Program-made: the position numbers and the translations under genes
Notes under the pieces: generated by a model
The model's input: only the letters and a program-made list of their open reading frames with translations
Database searches by the model: none
Told to the model about the DNA's origin: nothing
From: Umezawaea beigongshangensis
Lineage (GTDB): Bacteria > Actinomycetota > Actinomycetes > Mycobacteriales > Pseudonocardiaceae
Assembly (NCBI RefSeq): GCF_016464305.1
Contig: NZ_JAEIOJ010000015.1
Coordinates: 1-64,000 of the forward strand
Reading direction: 5' to 3'
DNA: 64,000 nt
In this document: positions 27,003 through 38,367 of the stretch, piece by piece
Layout: the number at the start of each line of letters is the position of its first letter
How positions within the stretch are numbered: position 1 is the stretch's first letter

Positions 27003-28205
27003 TCAGCCGCGGTGCAGGACCGTCACCATGGCCTCCACGGCGATGCGCGGCTTGACGTTGGTGTCCAGCGCGTCGCGACAGGCCAGGACGGCCTCCAGGC
27101 GGCGCAGCGTCGACTCCGGGGTCCACGACGCCGCCGCCGTGCGGGAGTCGCTCGCGCGGTCCGGGTGGTTGAGGGTGGCCTCGGAGCCGGTCGCCGTCAC
27201 GAGCACGTCGCGGTAGAACCCGGCGAGGTCGACCAGCGCCAGGTCGAGCGAGTCGCGCTGGGTGCGGGTGCTGCGGGACTTCTGCCGCTTCTCCAGGTCC
27301 TTGAGCGCGCCCTTGGCTCCCCGACCGGCCGACGCCGTGCCCTTGCCGGTGCCCCCCGCGCCCATCGCCGTCTCCAGCGCGCTGCGCTCGGCGTCGTTGC
27401 GGGCGTCGTTCGCGGCGCTCGCCTCGGCCTCCGCGGCCTGCACGAGCTGGTCCGCGCAGGTGAACACGTCAGACGGCCGCCGCAGCGCCAGCGGGATGCG
27501 CAGCACCGCCTCGCGGCGGAGGCGGGTCTGCTCGTCGGTCGCGAGGCTCTTCGCCCGCCCCACGTGCCCGCCGCAGACCGACGCCGCCCAGGCCGCGATC
27601 TCGGGGGGCACGCCGTCGCGGTGCTCCAGCACCTCGGCGATGGCCGACGCCCTCGGCGTGCCCAGGGACACCACCCGGCAGCGCGAGCGGATCGTCACGG
27701 ACACGTCGTCGGGGTGGTCAGACGGCGCGCACAGCAGGAACACCGTGCGCTCCGGAGGCTCCTCGACGGCCTTGAGCAGCGCGTTCGCCGCGCCCTCTGT
27801 GAGTCGTTCGGCGTCGGCGATGATCACGATCTGCCAGCGGCCGGTCGTGGGCCGCCGCGCCGCGGTCTGCACGAGGGCGCGCATCTCCGCGACCGAGATC
27901 GACAACCCCTCCGGCACGACCACCCGCACGTCGGCGTGGGTGCCGGCGAGCGCCGTGCGGCACCCGGGACACGCCCCGCAGCCCGGCCGGTCGTCGGTCG
28001 CGGTGCACTGGAGAGCCGCGGCGAACGCCCTCGCGGCCTCCGAGCGACCCGACCCCGGCGGCCCGGTGAACAACCACGCGTGCGTCATCGCCCCCGGACG
28101 CGCCTCACCGCCCGCGATGATCGTCGCGGCGGCCTCGGCCGCGGTGGACAGCACCTCGACGGCGTCCGGCTGACCGACGACCCCGGCCCACGCACCCGAC
28201 CTCAC
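27003..28205 (-). CDS. holB: DNA polymerase III subunit delta'
   Basis: 400 residues; part of the clamp loader that places the beta clamp on DNA. It starts VRSGAWAGVVGQPDAVEVL (GTG at 28205, overlapping the upstream stop as GTGA), has the P-loop region F-T-G-P-P-G-S-G-R-S, a zinc knuckle C-G-A-C-P-G-C, and the sensor motif A-N-A-L-L-K-A-V-E-E-P-P-E-R-T. The P-loop Lys of clamp-loader ATPases is Arg here, as expected for a delta' subunit that does not hydrolyse ATP. Position equals Rv3644c. Confidence 0.94.
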   Translation of the reverse strand: MRSGAWAGVVGQPDAVEVLSTAAEAAATIIAGGEARPGAMTHAWLFTGPPGSGRSEAARAFAAALQCTATDDRPGCGACPGCRTALAGTHADVRVVVPEGLSISVAEMRALVQTAARRPTTGRWQIVIIADAERLTEGAANALLKAVEEPPERTVFLLCAPSDHPDDVSVTIRSRCRVVSLGTPRASAIAEVLEHRDGVPPEIAAWAASVCGGHVGRAKSLATDEQTRLRREAVLRIPLALRRPSDVFTCADQLVQAAEAEASAANDARNDAERSALETAMGAGGTGKGTASAGRGAKGALKDLEKRQKSRSTRTQRDSLDLALVDLAGFYRDVLVTATGSEATLNHPDRASDSRTAAASWTPESTLRRLEAVLACRDALDTNVKPRIAVEAMVTVLHRG

Positions 28206-30352
28206 GCGTGCTCCACCGCGCTCGCCCCGGAGGACGCCCGCAGGGCCGCCGCGGGGTGGTGGGCGAGCGCGTCGCCCACGGCGTCGCGCACCCGCTGGGC
28301 CACCTCGTCGGGAGATCCGTCGGCGTCCACCACCACGTAGCGGTCGGGATCGGCCGCCGCCATGTCGCTCAGCAGGCTCTGCACGCGCCAATGGTGCTCG
28401 ACGTTGTCGAAGGCGCGGCTACCGGGCCGGGCGTCGCCGATGAGACCGACGGCGTCCTCCACGTCCACACCGGCCAGTTCGCTGGGCATCGACCCCGGCG
28501 ACCGGTCGAGCAGCACCGTCAGGTCGGGGCGCAGGCGGCCGGTGGCCCAGTTGACCAGGCCCTCCAGCTCGGCCGGCTCCAACCGGCCCGCCGCCGTGAA
28601 GTGGGCGAGCGGGCTGTCGACGTAGCGCTCCATGACGACCAGCCCACCGGCGTCCAGCGCGGGCCTGACCTGCTGCTCCACCACGTCGGCGCGCACGGCC
28701 GCCGCGACGAGCGCCTGCGCGCGCATCCCGGTCAGCTCGGCCGACGACAGGACGCTGCGCAGCCTGCGCTCGTCGAGTTCGGGATCGCTGGCCAGCACGA
28801 CGTCACGGCCCTCGTCGCGCAGCGCCGCGGCGAGCCGCCTCGCCTGGACGCTGGTGTCCTCCCTGGTGTCGCCCTCGATGGCGATGAGCAGCCCGCTCGT
28901 CTTCGCCGGTCGTCCGCGCAGCGCGGCGAGCAGGTCGGACAGCAGGTTCTCGGTGCGCCGGTCGTCCATCTGCCGGTAGGCGATGAGGCCGACGACGGCG
29001 GCGATGACACCGGCGCCGAGCAGCACCGGGCGGGTGCCGTCGACCAGCATGGGATGGTGGAACACGGTGATCGTGCGAACCTGCACCAGGCTCACCAGCA
29101 GCGGTGTGACCAGCGACGACAGCGCCAGGATCACCTTCAGCAGGGTCTGCACCAGCGCGACGACACGACCGCGCATCGCGTCCTCGACCTCGGAACCGAT
29201 GATCGTCAGCCCGGTCAGGAACGCGATGCCGGCACAGCCGCCGACGACCGCGACGGCGATCAGCGCCACCCACAGGTGCGGGGCGACGGCGACGATCACC
29301 AGGCTCAGTCCGGCGAGGACGATGGTCACGCCGAACAGCCGGTTGTAGGTGAGCCGGCGGGCCAGTCGCGGCGCGATGGCCATGCCGGTCGCGAGCCCCA
29401 GGAAGATCGCCACGAACAGCAGGCCGATGGTGCTCTTGCCGCCCAGCAGGCTCTGCGCGTAGGGGATGGCGGTGCCGATGACCGCACCCGCGGCGGTGAA
29501 CGCGCCGATCATGCCGACGATCAGCCCGCGCACCAGCGGGGTGACGGCGGCGAAGCGGATGCCCTCGCCCATCATGCCGAAGAAACCGGGCGCGTCCTCG
29601 TCCCGCTGCTTCTTGCGCGCCACGGACGCCCGGCCGGACAGCTCGGGGATGCGGGTGGCCACGACGATCGCGGAGGACACGTAGAGCAGGCCGTTGATGG
29701 CGACCGCGATCTGCGCGATGAGGAACTCGACGTTGGTGCTCTGGACGTGGAAGTAGCCCGGAACGCCGAAGATCACGGAGTACAGCCCGGCGGCGCTGAT
29801 GACGGAGATGCCGTAGGTCATCACCAGGCCGAGCTGGTTGGCCGACTCGACCTGGTCCGACCTGCGCAGCAGGTTGGGGACGGCGGAGTCCTTCGCCGGA
29901 ATCCACACCATCGCGCAGCAGCCGACGAGGAAGTTCGCGATGAACAGCCACCACGCGGTGCCGATGAACGCGATGGAGAAGAAGAGCCCGCCGCGCAGCA
30001 GGTCGCAGACCACCATGATCTTGCGGCGGTCGAACCGGTCGGCGAGCACACCGCCCAGCGGCGCGAAGAGGATGCCCGGCAGCAGCTGGGTGAGCACCAC
30101 GGCACTGAGCGCGAAGCTCTCGAACCGGTAACTCTCAGTGAGGCTGGAGACCAGGCCGGACAGTGCGAGGAACGACAGCCAGTCGCCCATGCTGCACAGG
30201 TACGTCACGCCCCACAGACGGCGGAACGCCCTGATGGCGAGGACACTGCGCAGGCGGCGGCCGGTGGACGCGCTCGACGTCGGCGCCCCCGTCCGGTTCG
30301 GCCCCGTGGTGACGGCGTCGTCCGTCGGTCGTCCGCCCAGAATCGTGTCCAC
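28202..30352 (-). CDS. MFS transporter fused to a degenerate thymidylate kinase domain
   Basis: 716 residues. Residues about 35-480 are a 12-helix MFS transporter (G-V-L-A-D-R-F-D-R-R-K motif after helix 2). Residues 488-716 align with dTMP kinase, a fusion known from other actinobacteria. The kinase half looks inactive: the P-loop E-G-x-D-G-A-G-K-S-T is E-G-D-T-R-E-D-T-S-V, without Gly-Lys. The D-R-Y motif is E-R-Y (V-M-E-R-Y-V-D-S-P-L-A). The T-V-L-L-D motif remains, but the lid that follows is altered. Transported substrate unknown. Coupled to holB by GTGA, like tmk-holB pairs elsewhere. A working tmk must be elsewhere in the genome. Confidence 0.88.
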   Translation of the reverse strand: MDTILGGRPTDDAVTTGPNRTGAPTSSASTGRRLRSVLAIRAFRRLWGVTYLCSMGDWLSFLALSGLVSSLTESYRFESFALSAVVLTQLLPGILFAPLGGVLADRFDRRKIMVVCDLLRGGLFFSIAFIGTAWWLFIANFLVGCCAMVWIPAKDSAVPNLLRRSDQVESANQLGLVMTYGISVISAAGLYSVIFGVPGYFHVQSTNVEFLIAQIAVAINGLLYVSSAIVVATRIPELSGRASVARKKQRDEDAPGFFGMMGEGIRFAAVTPLVRGLIVGMIGAFTAAGAVIGTAIPYAQSLLGGKSTIGLLFVAIFLGLATGMAIAPRLARRLTYNRLFGVTIVLAGLSLVIVAVAPHLWVALIAVAVVGGCAGIAFLTGLTIIGSEVEDAMRGRVVALVQTLLKVILALSSLVTPLLVSLVQVRTITVFHHPMLVDGTRPVLLGAGVIAAVVGLIAYRQMDDRRTENLLSDLLAALRGRPAKTSGLLIAIEGDTREDTSVQARRLAAALRDEGRDVVLASDPELDERRLRSVLSSAELTGMRAQALVAAAVRADVVEQQVRPALDAGGLVVMERYVDSPLAHFTAAGRLEPAELEGLVNWATGRLRPDLTVLLDRSPGSMPSELAGVDVEDAVGLIGDARPGSRAFDNVEHHWRVQSLLSDMAAADPDRYVVVDADGSPDEVAQRVRDAVGDALAHHPAAALRASSGASAVEHA

Positions 30353-30414
30353 CCCCTTCTGCTCACTCTCCGATCAGCGTAACCGGGGCGCGGAGCGGTG
30401 GTGGCCGGTTCGGG

Positions 30415-30795
30415 TCACCGGAGGATCTCGACCAGTTCGGCGATGGTGTCGTGGAAGACGCCGAACAGGACGGCGGCGAGGACGAGCAGGGCGAGGAGCC
30501 ACCCGCCGGACCGGCTGGGCGGCTTCTCCTCGACGACGGAGGCGGCGGGGGCGACGACCTGCGGCTCCCGCTGGTGAGCGGGGCGGTGGCGAGCCCGCGC
30601 GGGACGGTGCACGAGGCCCGGAACGGCCTGCGGCGCGGGGAGGGTGATGACCGGGAGCACGACCGGGGCAGCGGGTTCGGGGGGCACGTCGGCCGTCACC
30701 AGCCCGGCGAGCGGATCGGGCCACAGGGGCAGCGGCGCTGGTGCGTGCGTACCGTCCGGGGTCCACGACTCACCGCTCCACCTCGCACGAGGCAT
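30415..30795 (-). CDS. Small tail-anchored protein of unknown function
   Basis: 126 residues from ATG at 30795, with an excellent AGGAGG ribosome site eight bases upstream. The N-terminal 95 residues are rich in Pro, Arg and Ala without a recognised motif; one helix (about 97-115) and a short end (FHDTIAELVEILR) follow. It begins MPRARWSGESWTPDGTHAP. A single C-terminal helix suggests tail anchoring in the membrane. It lies between topA and the MFS fusion gene. Confidence 0.65.
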   Translation of the reverse strand: MPRARWSGESWTPDGTHAPAPLPLWPDPLAGLVTADVPPEPAAPVVLPVITLPAPQAVPGLVHRPARARHRPAHQREPQVVAPAASVVEEKPPSRSGGWLLALLVLAAVLFGVFHDTIAELVEILR

Positions 30796-30943
30796 CGGTG
30801 CCCACCTCCTCGCGCGCGCGGAACAACCCACCCCCCACCCTCACCGGGGGACGGCCCCGAGGCCAGTCTACCCAGCTCAGACGCCGTGGACGGGTGAAGC
30901 GCGCCGCCTGTGGACAACCGGCGGGCTGTGGACCGCTCCGCGC

Positions 30944-30975
30944 CCCCCGCCGGAACGCGGACGTTCCGGCGGGGG
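30944..30975 (-). terminator. Hairpin terminator after topA
   Basis: Perfect 13-base arms (30944-30956 and 30963-30975) with a 6-base loop, 15 bases past the topA stop. Confidence 0.7.
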
Positions 30976-30989
30976 CGTGCGGAGAGCGG

Positions 30990-33719
30990 TCAGGACTTCG
31001 ACTTGGCGGGCGTGCGCTTGCGCGGCGCGGCCTTCTTCTTCGGAGCCGGACCCTTCGCGCGCTTCTCCGCCAGCAGCTCGGAGGCGCGCTCGTCGGTCAG
31101 GCCCTCCACGCTGTCGCTCTTGCGCAGCGACGCGTTGACCTCGCCGTCGGTGACGTACGGCCCGAAGCGGCCGTCCTTGACCACCATCGGCTTGCCCGAC
31201 ACCGAGTCGTTGCCCATCTCCTTGAGCGGCGGCGCGGCGGCGGCCGACCGGCCGCGCTTCTTCGGCTCGGCGTAGATGGCGAGGGCCTCGTCGAGCGTGA
31301 CCGTGAAGAGCTGCTCCTCGCCCGTCAGCGACCGCGAGTCGGTGCCCTTCTTCAGGTACGGCCCGTAGCGGCCGTTCTGCGCGGTGATCTCCGCGCCGGT
31401 CTCGGGGTCCTTGCCGACGATCCTGGGCAGGGACAGCAGCTTCAGCGCGTCGTCGAGGGTGACGGTGTCGAGCGACATCGACTTGAACAGCGAGCCGGTG
31501 CGCGGCTTGGCCGCCTTCTTGCCCTCGGCGGGCTCGGGCAGCACCTCGGTCACGTACGGGCCGAAGCGTCCCTCCTTCGCCACGATCTCGTGCCCGCTCA
31601 CCGGGTCGGTGCCCAGCGAGCGCCCCTCCTGCGGCGTGGAGAACAGCTTCTCCGCGATGTCGGTGCTCAGCTCGTCGGGCGGCAGGTCGTCCGGCAGGTT
31701 CGCCCGCTGCGACGCGCCGTCGACCTCGCGCTCCAGGTACGGCCCGTAGCGGCCGACGCGGACCACGACGGTGCGGCCCTCGGCGTCGGCGAACAGCGGG
31801 ATGGAGTTGACCTCGCGGGCGTCGATCTCCTCGACGCTCGATCCGACGAGCTTCTTCAGGCCGCCGGAGCGGCCGACGGAGCTCTCCGGGCCGACGCTGC
31901 CGCCGAAGTAGAAGCCCGACAGCCAGGTGGTGCGCTGCTGACGACCGGCGGCGATGCCGTCCAGCTCGTCCTCCAGCGCGGCGGTGAAGTCGTAGTCCAC
32001 CAGGCGTCCGAAGTGCCGCTCCAGCAGGCCGACGACGGCGAAGGCGACCCACGAGGGGACCAGGGCGGAGCCCTTCTTCCACACGTAGCCGCGGTCCTGG
32101 ACGGTGCTGATGATGGAGGCGTAGGTGGAGGGGCGGCCGATGCCCAGCTCCTCCATCGTCTTGATCAGGCTGGCCTCGGTGAAGCGCGGCGGCGGGCTCG
32201 TGGAGTGGCCGTCCGCGGACAGCTCTGCCGCGGTGACGGCCTGGTCCCGCACGAGCTGCGGCAGCCGCGACTCGGCGTCGTCCGACTCGCCGCCCGCTTC
32301 GGCGTCGACGGTCTCGACGTAGGCCTTGAGGAACCCGGCGAAGGTGATGGTGCGACCGGAGGCGGCGAACGTGCACTCCTGGCCGGTGGCCGCGGTGCCG
32401 ACGACGCGGACGCTGGTGGTGTTGCCGCGCGCGTCGTTCATCTGCGACGCGATGGTGCGCTGCCAGATCAGCTCGTAGAGCTTGAACTCGTCGGAGTCCA
32501 GCTCGCGGGCGACCTCGCCGGGGGTGCGGAACACCTCTCCGGCGGGGCGGATCGCCTCGTGGGCCTCCTGCGCGTTCTTGACCTTGCGGGTGTACTGGCG
32601 CGGCTTGTCGGACACGTACTGCGCGCCGTACAGCTCGGTGGCCTGGGAGCGCGCGGCGGTGATCGCGGTCTCCGACAGCGTGGTGCTGTCGGTTCGCATG
32701 TAGGTGATGTAGCCGTTCTCGTAGAGCTTCTGCGCGGTCCGCATGGTGCGGTCGGCGGTGAAGCGCAGCTTGCGGCCCGCCTCCTGCTGGAGCGTGGAGG
32801 TCATGAACGGCGCGTACGGCTTGCGGCTGTACGGCTTCTCCTCGACGCTCGCGACGGACAGGCTCGTGTCGACGAGGCCGGTGGCGAGCTGACGCGCCTC
32901 GGGCTCGTCGAGCAGGCGCACGTCGACGCCGTCCTTGAGGCGGCCGTCGGAGCCGAAGTCGCGACCGCTGGCGAGGCGGGTGCCGTCGACGGCGACCAGC
33001 CGGGCGCCGAAGGTGCGCGGGGTGGCGTCGGGACCGGCGTCCATGGTCGCCGAGATGTCCCAGTAGGAGGCGGTCACGAACTTCATCCGCTCGCGCTCGC
33101 GCTCCACGACGATGCGCGTCGCCACCGACTGCACGCGGCCCGCCGAGAGCTTCGGCATGACCTTCTTCCACAGCACGGGGCTGACCTCGTAGCCGTAGAG
33201 GCGGTCGAGGATGCGGCGGGTCTCCTGCGCGTCGACCAGGTCCTGGTCGAGGTCGCGGGGGTTGGCCGCGGCGGCGAGGATCGCGGGCTCGGTGATCTCG
33301 TGGAAGACCATCCGGCGGACGGGGATCTTCGGCTTGAGCGTGTCGAGCAGGTGCCAGGCGATGGCCTCGCCCTCGCGGTCGCCGTCCGTCGCGAGGTAGA
33401 GCTCGTCGACGTCCTTGAGGGCTTCCTTGAGCTCGGTGACCGTGGACCTCTTGTCCGGGGTCACGACGTAGAGCGGCTCGAAGTCGTGGTCCACGTCGAC
33501 GCCGAGCCTGGCCCACGGCTGGCCCTTGTACTTGGCGGGCACGTCCGCCGCGCCTCTCGGCAGGTCGCGGATGTGTCCCTTGGAGGATTCGACGACGAAG
33601 TTGCTGCCGAGGTAGGACGCGATCTTGCGCGCCTTCGCGGGCGACTCGACGATCACCAATCGGCGATTGCCGTCACCCGTCGCCCCGGAGCTCTTTCTCG
33701 TCCGTGTCGATCCAGCCAC
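30990..33719 (-). CDS. topA: DNA topoisomerase I
   Basis: 909 residues from GTG at 33719 (VAGSTRTRKSSGATGDGNRR), the usual actinobacterial start; a longer TTG start is unlikely. It relaxes negative supercoils through a transient tyrosine-DNA bond. The Toprim domain opens L-V-I-V-E-S-P-A-K-A and has D-G-D-R-E-G-E-A-I-A-W-H. The active Tyr lies in Y-I-T-Y-M-R-T-D-S-T. In place of zinc fingers the C terminus has repeated F/Y-G-P-Y-(L/V) modules (V-G-R-Y-G-P-Y-L, E-G-R-F-G-P-Y-V, N-G-R-Y-G-P-Y-L, D-G-R-F-G-P-Y-V) and a Lys/Arg-rich tail, as in mycobacteria. Position equals Rv3646c. Confidence 0.97.
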   Translation of the reverse strand: MAGSTRTRKSSGATGDGNRRLVIVESPAKARKIASYLGSNFVVESSKGHIRDLPRGAADVPAKYKGQPWARLGVDVDHDFEPLYVVTPDKRSTVTELKEALKDVDELYLATDGDREGEAIAWHLLDTLKPKIPVRRMVFHEITEPAILAAAANPRDLDQDLVDAQETRRILDRLYGYEVSPVLWKKVMPKLSAGRVQSVATRIVVERERERMKFVTASYWDISATMDAGPDATPRTFGARLVAVDGTRLASGRDFGSDGRLKDGVDVRLLDEPEARQLATGLVDTSLSVASVEEKPYSRKPYAPFMTSTLQQEAGRKLRFTADRTMRTAQKLYENGYITYMRTDSTTLSETAITAARSQATELYGAQYVSDKPRQYTRKVKNAQEAHEAIRPAGEVFRTPGEVARELDSDEFKLYELIWQRTIASQMNDARGNTTSVRVVGTAATGQECTFAASGRTITFAGFLKAYVETVDAEAGGESDDAESRLPQLVRDQAVTAAELSADGHSTSPPPRFTEASLIKTMEELGIGRPSTYASIISTVQDRGYVWKKGSALVPSWVAFAVVGLLERHFGRLVDYDFTAALEDELDGIAAGRQQRTTWLSGFYFGGSVGPESSVGRSGGLKKLVGSSVEEIDAREVNSIPLFADAEGRTVVVRVGRYGPYLEREVDGASQRANLPDDLPPDELSTDIAEKLFSTPQEGRSLGTDPVSGHEIVAKEGRFGPYVTEVLPEPAEGKKAAKPRTGSLFKSMSLDTVTLDDALKLLSLPRIVGKDPETGAEITAQNGRYGPYLKKGTDSRSLTGEEQLFTVTLDEALAIYAEPKKRGRSAAAAPPLKEMGNDSVSGKPMVVKDGRFGPYVTDGEVNASLRKSDSVEGLTDERASELLAEKRAKGPAPKKKAAPRKRTPAKSKS

Positions 33720-33795
33720 GCTGTCCCGCTCTCTTCCAACCCTGCGTCTCGACCCGCCAGTGTGCCTTGTCCGCGTCGCCGGACGGGTAGTCCAT
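33673..33795 (-). CDS. Possible 40-residue small protein overlapping the topA start
   Basis: ATG at 33795 to TGA at 33673, in a different frame from topA and overlapping its first 47 bases. The product begins MDYPSGDADKAHWRVETQGW and continues with W-K-R-A-G-Q-R-G-W-I-D-T-D-E-K-E-L. Most third codon positions are G or C, and Asp, Lys, Glu and Trp are abundant, which is unlike a shadow frame. No clear ribosome site is seen. Could be a leader peptide or a conserved small protein; unproven. Confidence 0.35.
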   Translation of the reverse strand: MDYPSGDADKAHWRVETQGWKRAGQRGWIDTDEKELRGDG

Positions 33796-33845
33796 GACGA
33801 GACAGAGTGACACAACCGTCCAGGATCACCCGCTGGCAGGACCGG

Positions 33846-34430
33846 CTAGGCGGCCGGCCAGGTGCGTCCGCAGGCTCCGCTCGGAGCACTCCCGACCAGC
33901 TCAGCGAGCCTGGCGAGGCGGCGTCGGCCGGTGATGCGCAGCGCCGGTCCCCCGGTCGGGGCGATCACCGGCGCGACGGGGAGACCGGATGCGCCGAGGG
34001 CGTGTCCGAGGGGTTCGTGGGTTCCGGGGGCGGCCGGGTCGAGCGCCAGCAGGTAGCCGGTGGCGGTGTCGGTCCAGCGGCCGGCGGCGAGCGCCCACAG
34101 GCGCAGCACGGCGCCGTTCACCTCGAAACCGGGCGGCACGACCTTGGTGGTGCCGCGCAGCCAGGCCGCCGCCAGCGCGGCGAGGTCGGTGCGGAACGCG
34201 GTGCCGACGAGCGCCCCGTCCTCGGAGGAGGACAGGGCGGCGTCGACGCCGCGCTCGGCGAGGGCCGCGCCGAGGGCGACGGCACGCCACCGGTCCTCGA
34301 CGGCGACCGAGACCTTGGCGGCCCTGCCGCGCGCGAAGCCGACGACCTGGCCGGACGCGCACAGCAGCCCGCCCAGGTCGGCCAGGTCCGGAGGTCGTGC
34401 CTCGGCCGAGTAGAAGGACAGCTGCCCCAC
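33846..34430 (-). CDS. Conserved actinobacterial protein of unknown function (Rv3647c-like)
   Basis: 194 residues starting MGQLSFYSAEARPPDLADLGG, with K-V-S-V-A-V-E-D-R-W-R-A, T-T-K-V-V-P-P-G-F-E-V-N-G and L-R-L-W-A-L-A-A-G. This pattern and the place just upstream of topA match the Rv3647c family, which has no assigned function. No signal peptide and no membrane helix. It is 50 bases after the lipoprotein gene and about 50 before the small frame at topA. Confidence 0.8.
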   Translation of the reverse strand: MGQLSFYSAEARPPDLADLGGLLCASGQVVGFARGRAAKVSVAVEDRWRAVALGAALAERGVDAALSSSEDGALVGTAFRTDLAALAAAWLRGTTKVVPPGFEVNGAVLRLWALAAGRWTDTATGYLLALDPAAPGTHEPLGHALGASGLPVAPVIAPTGGPALRITGRRRLARLAELVGSAPSGACGRTWPAA

Positions 34431-34480
34431 GTCACCCAGGGTAGAACAGGTGTTCGACCTGTGTCACGGTTCGCCGGGGG

Positions 34481-35098
34481 TCACGCCCCGGCGAGGTCCT
34501 TCAGGGTGACGCACTGGGGTGAGGAGTCGAGCTGCGCGGCGATCTTCTGGTCGGTCAGCACGCTGGTGATGGCGGCCTGCACGGTGCTGAAGTCGGCCAT
34601 CTGCGTCACGACGGTGAGCACCTTCGTCCCGAAGTCGGGGGCGGTCCCGTCGAGGGCGGCGACGCTGGTCGCGACCTGCTCGGCCTGCTGGGCGCCCGCG
34701 TCGTAGGCGGACAGGGCGCTGGCGTGCAGCTCCTGCATCTCCGGGCCGGGTGCGCCGAGGGTCTCCAGCCGGGACTTCGTGTCGCGCAGCGACGCCACGG
34801 TGGTGTCGGCGTAGGTGGTGAGGGACCGCGTGAGCGCCGCCGGGTCGGGGGTGGCGCTGCTCAGGCGGCCCTCCAGCTCCTTGCCGCCGGTGATGACGCT
34901 GACCATGCCGCCGCAGAACGCGTCGCTCCAGGCTGCGACGGCGGGGTCGGCCGGAGCGGCCGAGCCGGTCGAGGGCGTGGGGGTGGGCGACGCGCTGGGC
35001 GAGCCGCCGGCGGTGGGGGTGGGCGAACTTCCGCACGCGGTGAGCGCGAGTGCGGCGGCCGCGGTGAGCGCACCCGCTGCGGCGAGGCGTTGCCTCAT
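34481..35098 (-). CDS. Putative lipoprotein, first of a tandem related pair
   Basis: 205 residues. The lipobox L-T-A-C puts the lipidated cysteine at residue 22, so the mature protein is attached outside the membrane. A Pro/Ser/Thr linker (about 24-50) is followed by a helical domain with two more cysteines (F-C-G-G-M near the start, Q-C-V-T-L at the end) that may form a disulfide. Layout and the C-G-x-V/M and C-terminal Cys-x-x-L positions match the neighbouring lipoprotein at 35193-35789, so they are probably paralogues. Function unknown. Confidence 0.8.
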   Translation of the reverse strand: MRQRLAAAGALTAAAALALTACGSSPTPTAGGSPSASPTPTPSTGSAAPADPAVAAWSDAFCGGMVSVITGGKELEGRLSSATPDPAALTRSLTTYADTTVASLRDTKSRLETLGAPGPEMQELHASALSAYDAGAQQAEQVATSVAALDGTAPDFGTKVLTVVTQMADFSTVQAAITSVLTDQKIAAQLDSSPQCVTLKDLAGA

Positions 35099-35192
35099 CG
35101 AAGATCTCCAGTTCCGTCTGGTGCTGAGGGGAGGGGCCTACGACCGGACGGGGTTCCCCACCCCGGTCCGGTTACCACCCGGAAGAGTGAAA

Positions 35193-35789
35193 TCAGGACG
35201 TGGGGGCAGCGCTGCCGGGCAGTTCGTCCAGCTTGGCCAGCTGTTGGCACTTCGGCGCCTTCTCGTAGGCGTCCTGGAGCTCGGGCACGGCCTGGACCTC
35301 CTTGAGCGGATCGGCCAGCTCCGTGAGCGCCGCGATGGCCTCCCCCGCGACCTGGAGCCCGCCGCTGGGGTCGTTCGCGTCGGCCTTCTCCACCGCCGTC
35401 CTGGCGTCGGCGAACGTGCCGGAGAGGCGGCTGAACGTGTCGGTGAGCTTCGCGACGACCTCGTCGCCGCCCGCGACCGGCGACGCGCCGACCTGCTTCA
35501 GCTGGTCGGCGGTGGTGGCGAACGCGTCGGACATCCGGCCCACGTAGGCGGCCATCTCGCTCTTGAGCTTCTCCGGGTCGGCGGCGTCGAGCTGCGGTGC
35601 CGTGGAGGACGCCCCGGCGAACGAGGTGACCGCCCCGCACACCCCGTCGACGTAGGCGACCGTCGCGCCGTCCGTGCTGGACGCGGTGGTGCTCGCCGGG
35701 GTGCCGCCACCGTCGGAACCGCTGCAGCCGGCCAGCGCGGCCGCGGCCAGCGCGGCCCCGGTGAGCGCGGCGAACGAACGCGAGCGCAT
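35193..35789 (-). CDS. Putative lipoprotein, second of a tandem related pair
   Basis: 198 residues. Lipobox L-A-G-C with Cys at residue 22, then a Thr/Ser linker, then a helical domain with V-C-G-A-V-T-S near residue 50 and P-K-C-Q-Q-L near the end. Pro, Asp and Leu spacing follows the adjacent lipoprotein, which supports a tandem duplication. Sits between hppA and the first lipoprotein gene, 94 bases from the latter. Function unknown. Confidence 0.8.
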   Translation of the reverse strand: MRSRSFAALTGAALAAAALAGCSGSDGGGTPASTTASSTDGATVAYVDGVCGAVTSFAGASSTAPQLDAADPEKLKSEMAAYVGRMSDAFATTADQLKQVGASPVAGGDEVVAKLTDTFSRLSGTFADARTAVEKADANDPSGGLQVAGEAIAALTELADPLKEVQAVPELQDAYEKAPKCQQLAKLDELPGSAAPTS

Positions 35790-35852
35790 GTCGTCTCCCT
35801 GCGGTCGGAGTCGCGGTTGTCGTGCCGTTGAAACTACCCGCCCCCGGACGCG

Positions 35853-35888
35853 CCGAGGGGGCGCTCCGCGGTGGGAACGCCCCCTCGG
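35853..35888 (-). terminator. Hairpin terminator after hppA
   Basis: Perfect 11-base arms (35853-35863 and 35878-35888) with a 14-base loop, 16 bases past the hppA stop. Confidence 0.65.
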
Positions 35889-35903
35889 GTGGTGATCGGT
35901 GGA

Positions 35904-38201
<2,298 letters not shown>

Positions 38202-38367
38202 CCGTCCTCCTGGTGTGAACTCTGCCTGTTCGACCACGCCAGGAGCCGGCCAGCCGCGCGTCGGCCCCGACGCAACGTGACACACCCCTCATTCAGGTGC
38301 AATTGCGGGAGTCTATGGGTAAAGCGCTCAAGATCGTTGATCTGTCGCGATCCGTGCACACACCGTT

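Noticed and set aside
28202-30352. Calling this gene tmk
   Set aside because: The fusion is real, but the P-loop Lys and the Asp of the D-R-Y motif are missing, so a functional kinase label is unsafe.
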